The notes below the pieces were generated by a model that worked only from the letters and a program-made list of their open reading frames with translations, was not told the origin of the DNA and did no database searches. This document shows positions 5,231-5,932 of a DNA stretch of 5,932 nucleotides, one piece after another (the stretch's first letter is position 1; every line of letters begins with the position of its first letter). Position numbers and translations under genes: made by a program. The stretch comes from Chloroflexota bacterium (GTDB lineage: Bacteria > Chloroflexota > Anaerolineae > Promineifilales > Promineifilaceae), in NCBI GenBank assembly GCA_003519205.1, contig DOXE01000440.1, forward strand, positions 3,845 through 9,776. The letters run 5' to 3'.

Positions 5231-5776
5231 ATGGAGACGTTCGCGCCACCGCGCAGGTTCGTTGACAACCCAAACTTCGAAAGAGACCGGCAATCCGTTC
5301 TCGAGAACATTGATCTGGAGTCTATCGATGCGCCCATACGCGGGATTATCAAAGATTTCATGACGCTGCCCTATTGCTTCACAATCCAGTGTTGTTATGG
5401 TCACTTTTTGTGCGCTACTCAGCTGCAACCAGATAATCTGGAACCTGTTCCACTAACCGATGCCGGTCCGGTCACCTACCGGATCGCTTATATAGCCCTT
5501 TGCCTCGAAAACAGTGAACATGGTGCTAGCGCTCGCATGGCCCTGCAAGACATTTCAACGATCGATTCCGAGTACGTGCAGTTTGGTTCACCAACTTGGT
5601 TCTGGAACCGGTATCCGAATTCTTATGCCCTCCAGGTTGAACCCATCCGTTTCGCCGACAGAGACCAGGCCATAGTCGAGCATGCTGAGGCGCTTCACAT
5701 CCAACAGGTTAGAAACCGTTTCTTCGTGCGCATCGCCGGGCTTGTACACAAACTTCAAACTGGCTGTCGACAATGA
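5231..5776 (+). CDS. Uncharacterised 181-residue protein with CxxxxCCxxHxxC motif
   Basis: I do not recognise a named family. The product is soluble, with no signal peptide or membrane segment. An N-terminal helix (about 16-44: FERDRQSVLENIDLESIDAP) leads to LPYCFTIQCCYGHFLC, where C49, C54, C55, H58 and C61 could bind metal or form a catalytic thiol site. A central strand-rich region (VTYRIAYIALCLEN) follows, then FGSPTWFWNRYPNSYALQVEPIRF (118-141), and a helical end EALHIQQVRNRFFVRIAGLV. The aromatic and charged patterning is protein-like, so I take it as real. An in-frame TAA immediately precedes ATG 5231, fixing it as the earliest ATG start. Only a weak AAAGAGAAA lies upstream, so it may be poorly expressed. 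It follows a pseudogene and 140 non-coding bases, so it is probably not part of the upstream operon. No function is assigned. Confidence 0.68.
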   Translation: METFAPPRRFVDNPNFERDRQSVLENIDLESIDAPIRGIIKDFMTLPYCFTIQCCYGHFLCATQLQPDNLEPVPLTDAGPVTYRIAYIALCLENSEHGASARMALQDISTIDSEYVQFGSPTWFWNRYPNSYALQVEPIRFADRDQAIVEHAEALHIQQVRNRFFVRIAGLVHKLQTGCRQ

Positions 5777-5817
5777 GAATCGCTTGCCGGATTGTTCTGC
5801 ACCATAGATAAAGGCAG

Positions 5818-5932
5818 CTATTCAGCATTGAGATGTGGCTTCGTACGGAAAATGTCACCGGTTTTGATGATTGTAGAATATCGAGGAGCTATATCAATCT
5901 CGACAGGGTAGGACACACTTTTGTCAAGGGTC
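5818..5932 (-). CDS. Possible C-terminal end of a minus-strand gene (partial)
   Basis: Reading leftward from the window's right edge, one minus-strand frame stays open for 37 codons to TAG at 5818-5820. It gives a protein-like tail containing SYPVEIDIAPRYST and IIKTGDIFRTKPHLNAE. No start is visible and no family is recognised. A plus-strand frame is also open over the same bases, so the call rests only on composition. If real, the gene would converge with the 181-residue gene. Confidence 0.22.
   Translation of the reverse strand, partial: TLDKSVSYPVEIDIAPRYSTIIKTGDIFRTKPHLNAE

Noticed and set aside
5777..5911. Stop-codon readthrough extension of the 181-residue protein
   Set aside because: The tail is not convincingly protein-like, there is no selenocysteine or readthrough context, and chance openness explains it.

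Overview
The window carries a one-directional (+ strand) block of bacterial genes of roughly even base composition. The best-recognised proteins are a radical SAM protein with a winged-helix tail, a CooC/MinD-type ATPase, a NifX/NifB-tail-like protein, a DUF4213/DUF364 protein, a CysL-like LysR regulator and a protoporphyrinogen-oxidase-type flavodoxin remnant. This combination suggests an anaerobic or facultatively anaerobic bacterium, perhaps a member of the Chloroflexota. That placement is inference from the look of the proteins; no taxonomic marker is present.

Layout. At 2-667 is the 3' end of the radical SAM gene, cut by the window edge. At 694-1629 follows a P-loop ATPase related to the CO dehydrogenase nickel-insertion ATPase CooC and to nitrogenase Fe protein, with only one of the two family cysteines. 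At 1728-2168 is a small four-helix membrane protein. At 2323-2733 is a NifX-like protein with a histidine-rich loop. A good promoter candidate with a tandem repeat over its -10 (about 2730-2777) precedes a 55-residue small protein (2796-2963), whose stop codon overlaps the TTG start of the DUF4213/DUF364 gene (2960-3751). A LysR-type regulator follows (3812-4738). At 4822-5090 is a decayed flavodoxin gene that has lost its middle, changed frame and gained an amber stop. At 5231-5776 is an unrecognised 181-residue protein with a Cys/His-rich motif. The last about 155 bases hold only a possible partial minus-strand reading frame.

How they may work together. A radical SAM enzyme, a CooC-like ATPase, a NifX-like carrier and a putative metal-chelation protein form the parts list of a metallocofactor assembly or insertion pathway. 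The LysR regulator and an FMN flavodoxin could have supplied regulation and electrons. No target metalloenzyme (CO dehydrogenase, nitrogenase or nitrogenase-like reductase) lies in the window, so the substrate is unknown. The region beyond 4800 looks degraded: a pseudogene followed by orphan genes. No RNA genes, CRISPR arrays, insertion sequences or phage genes were seen.
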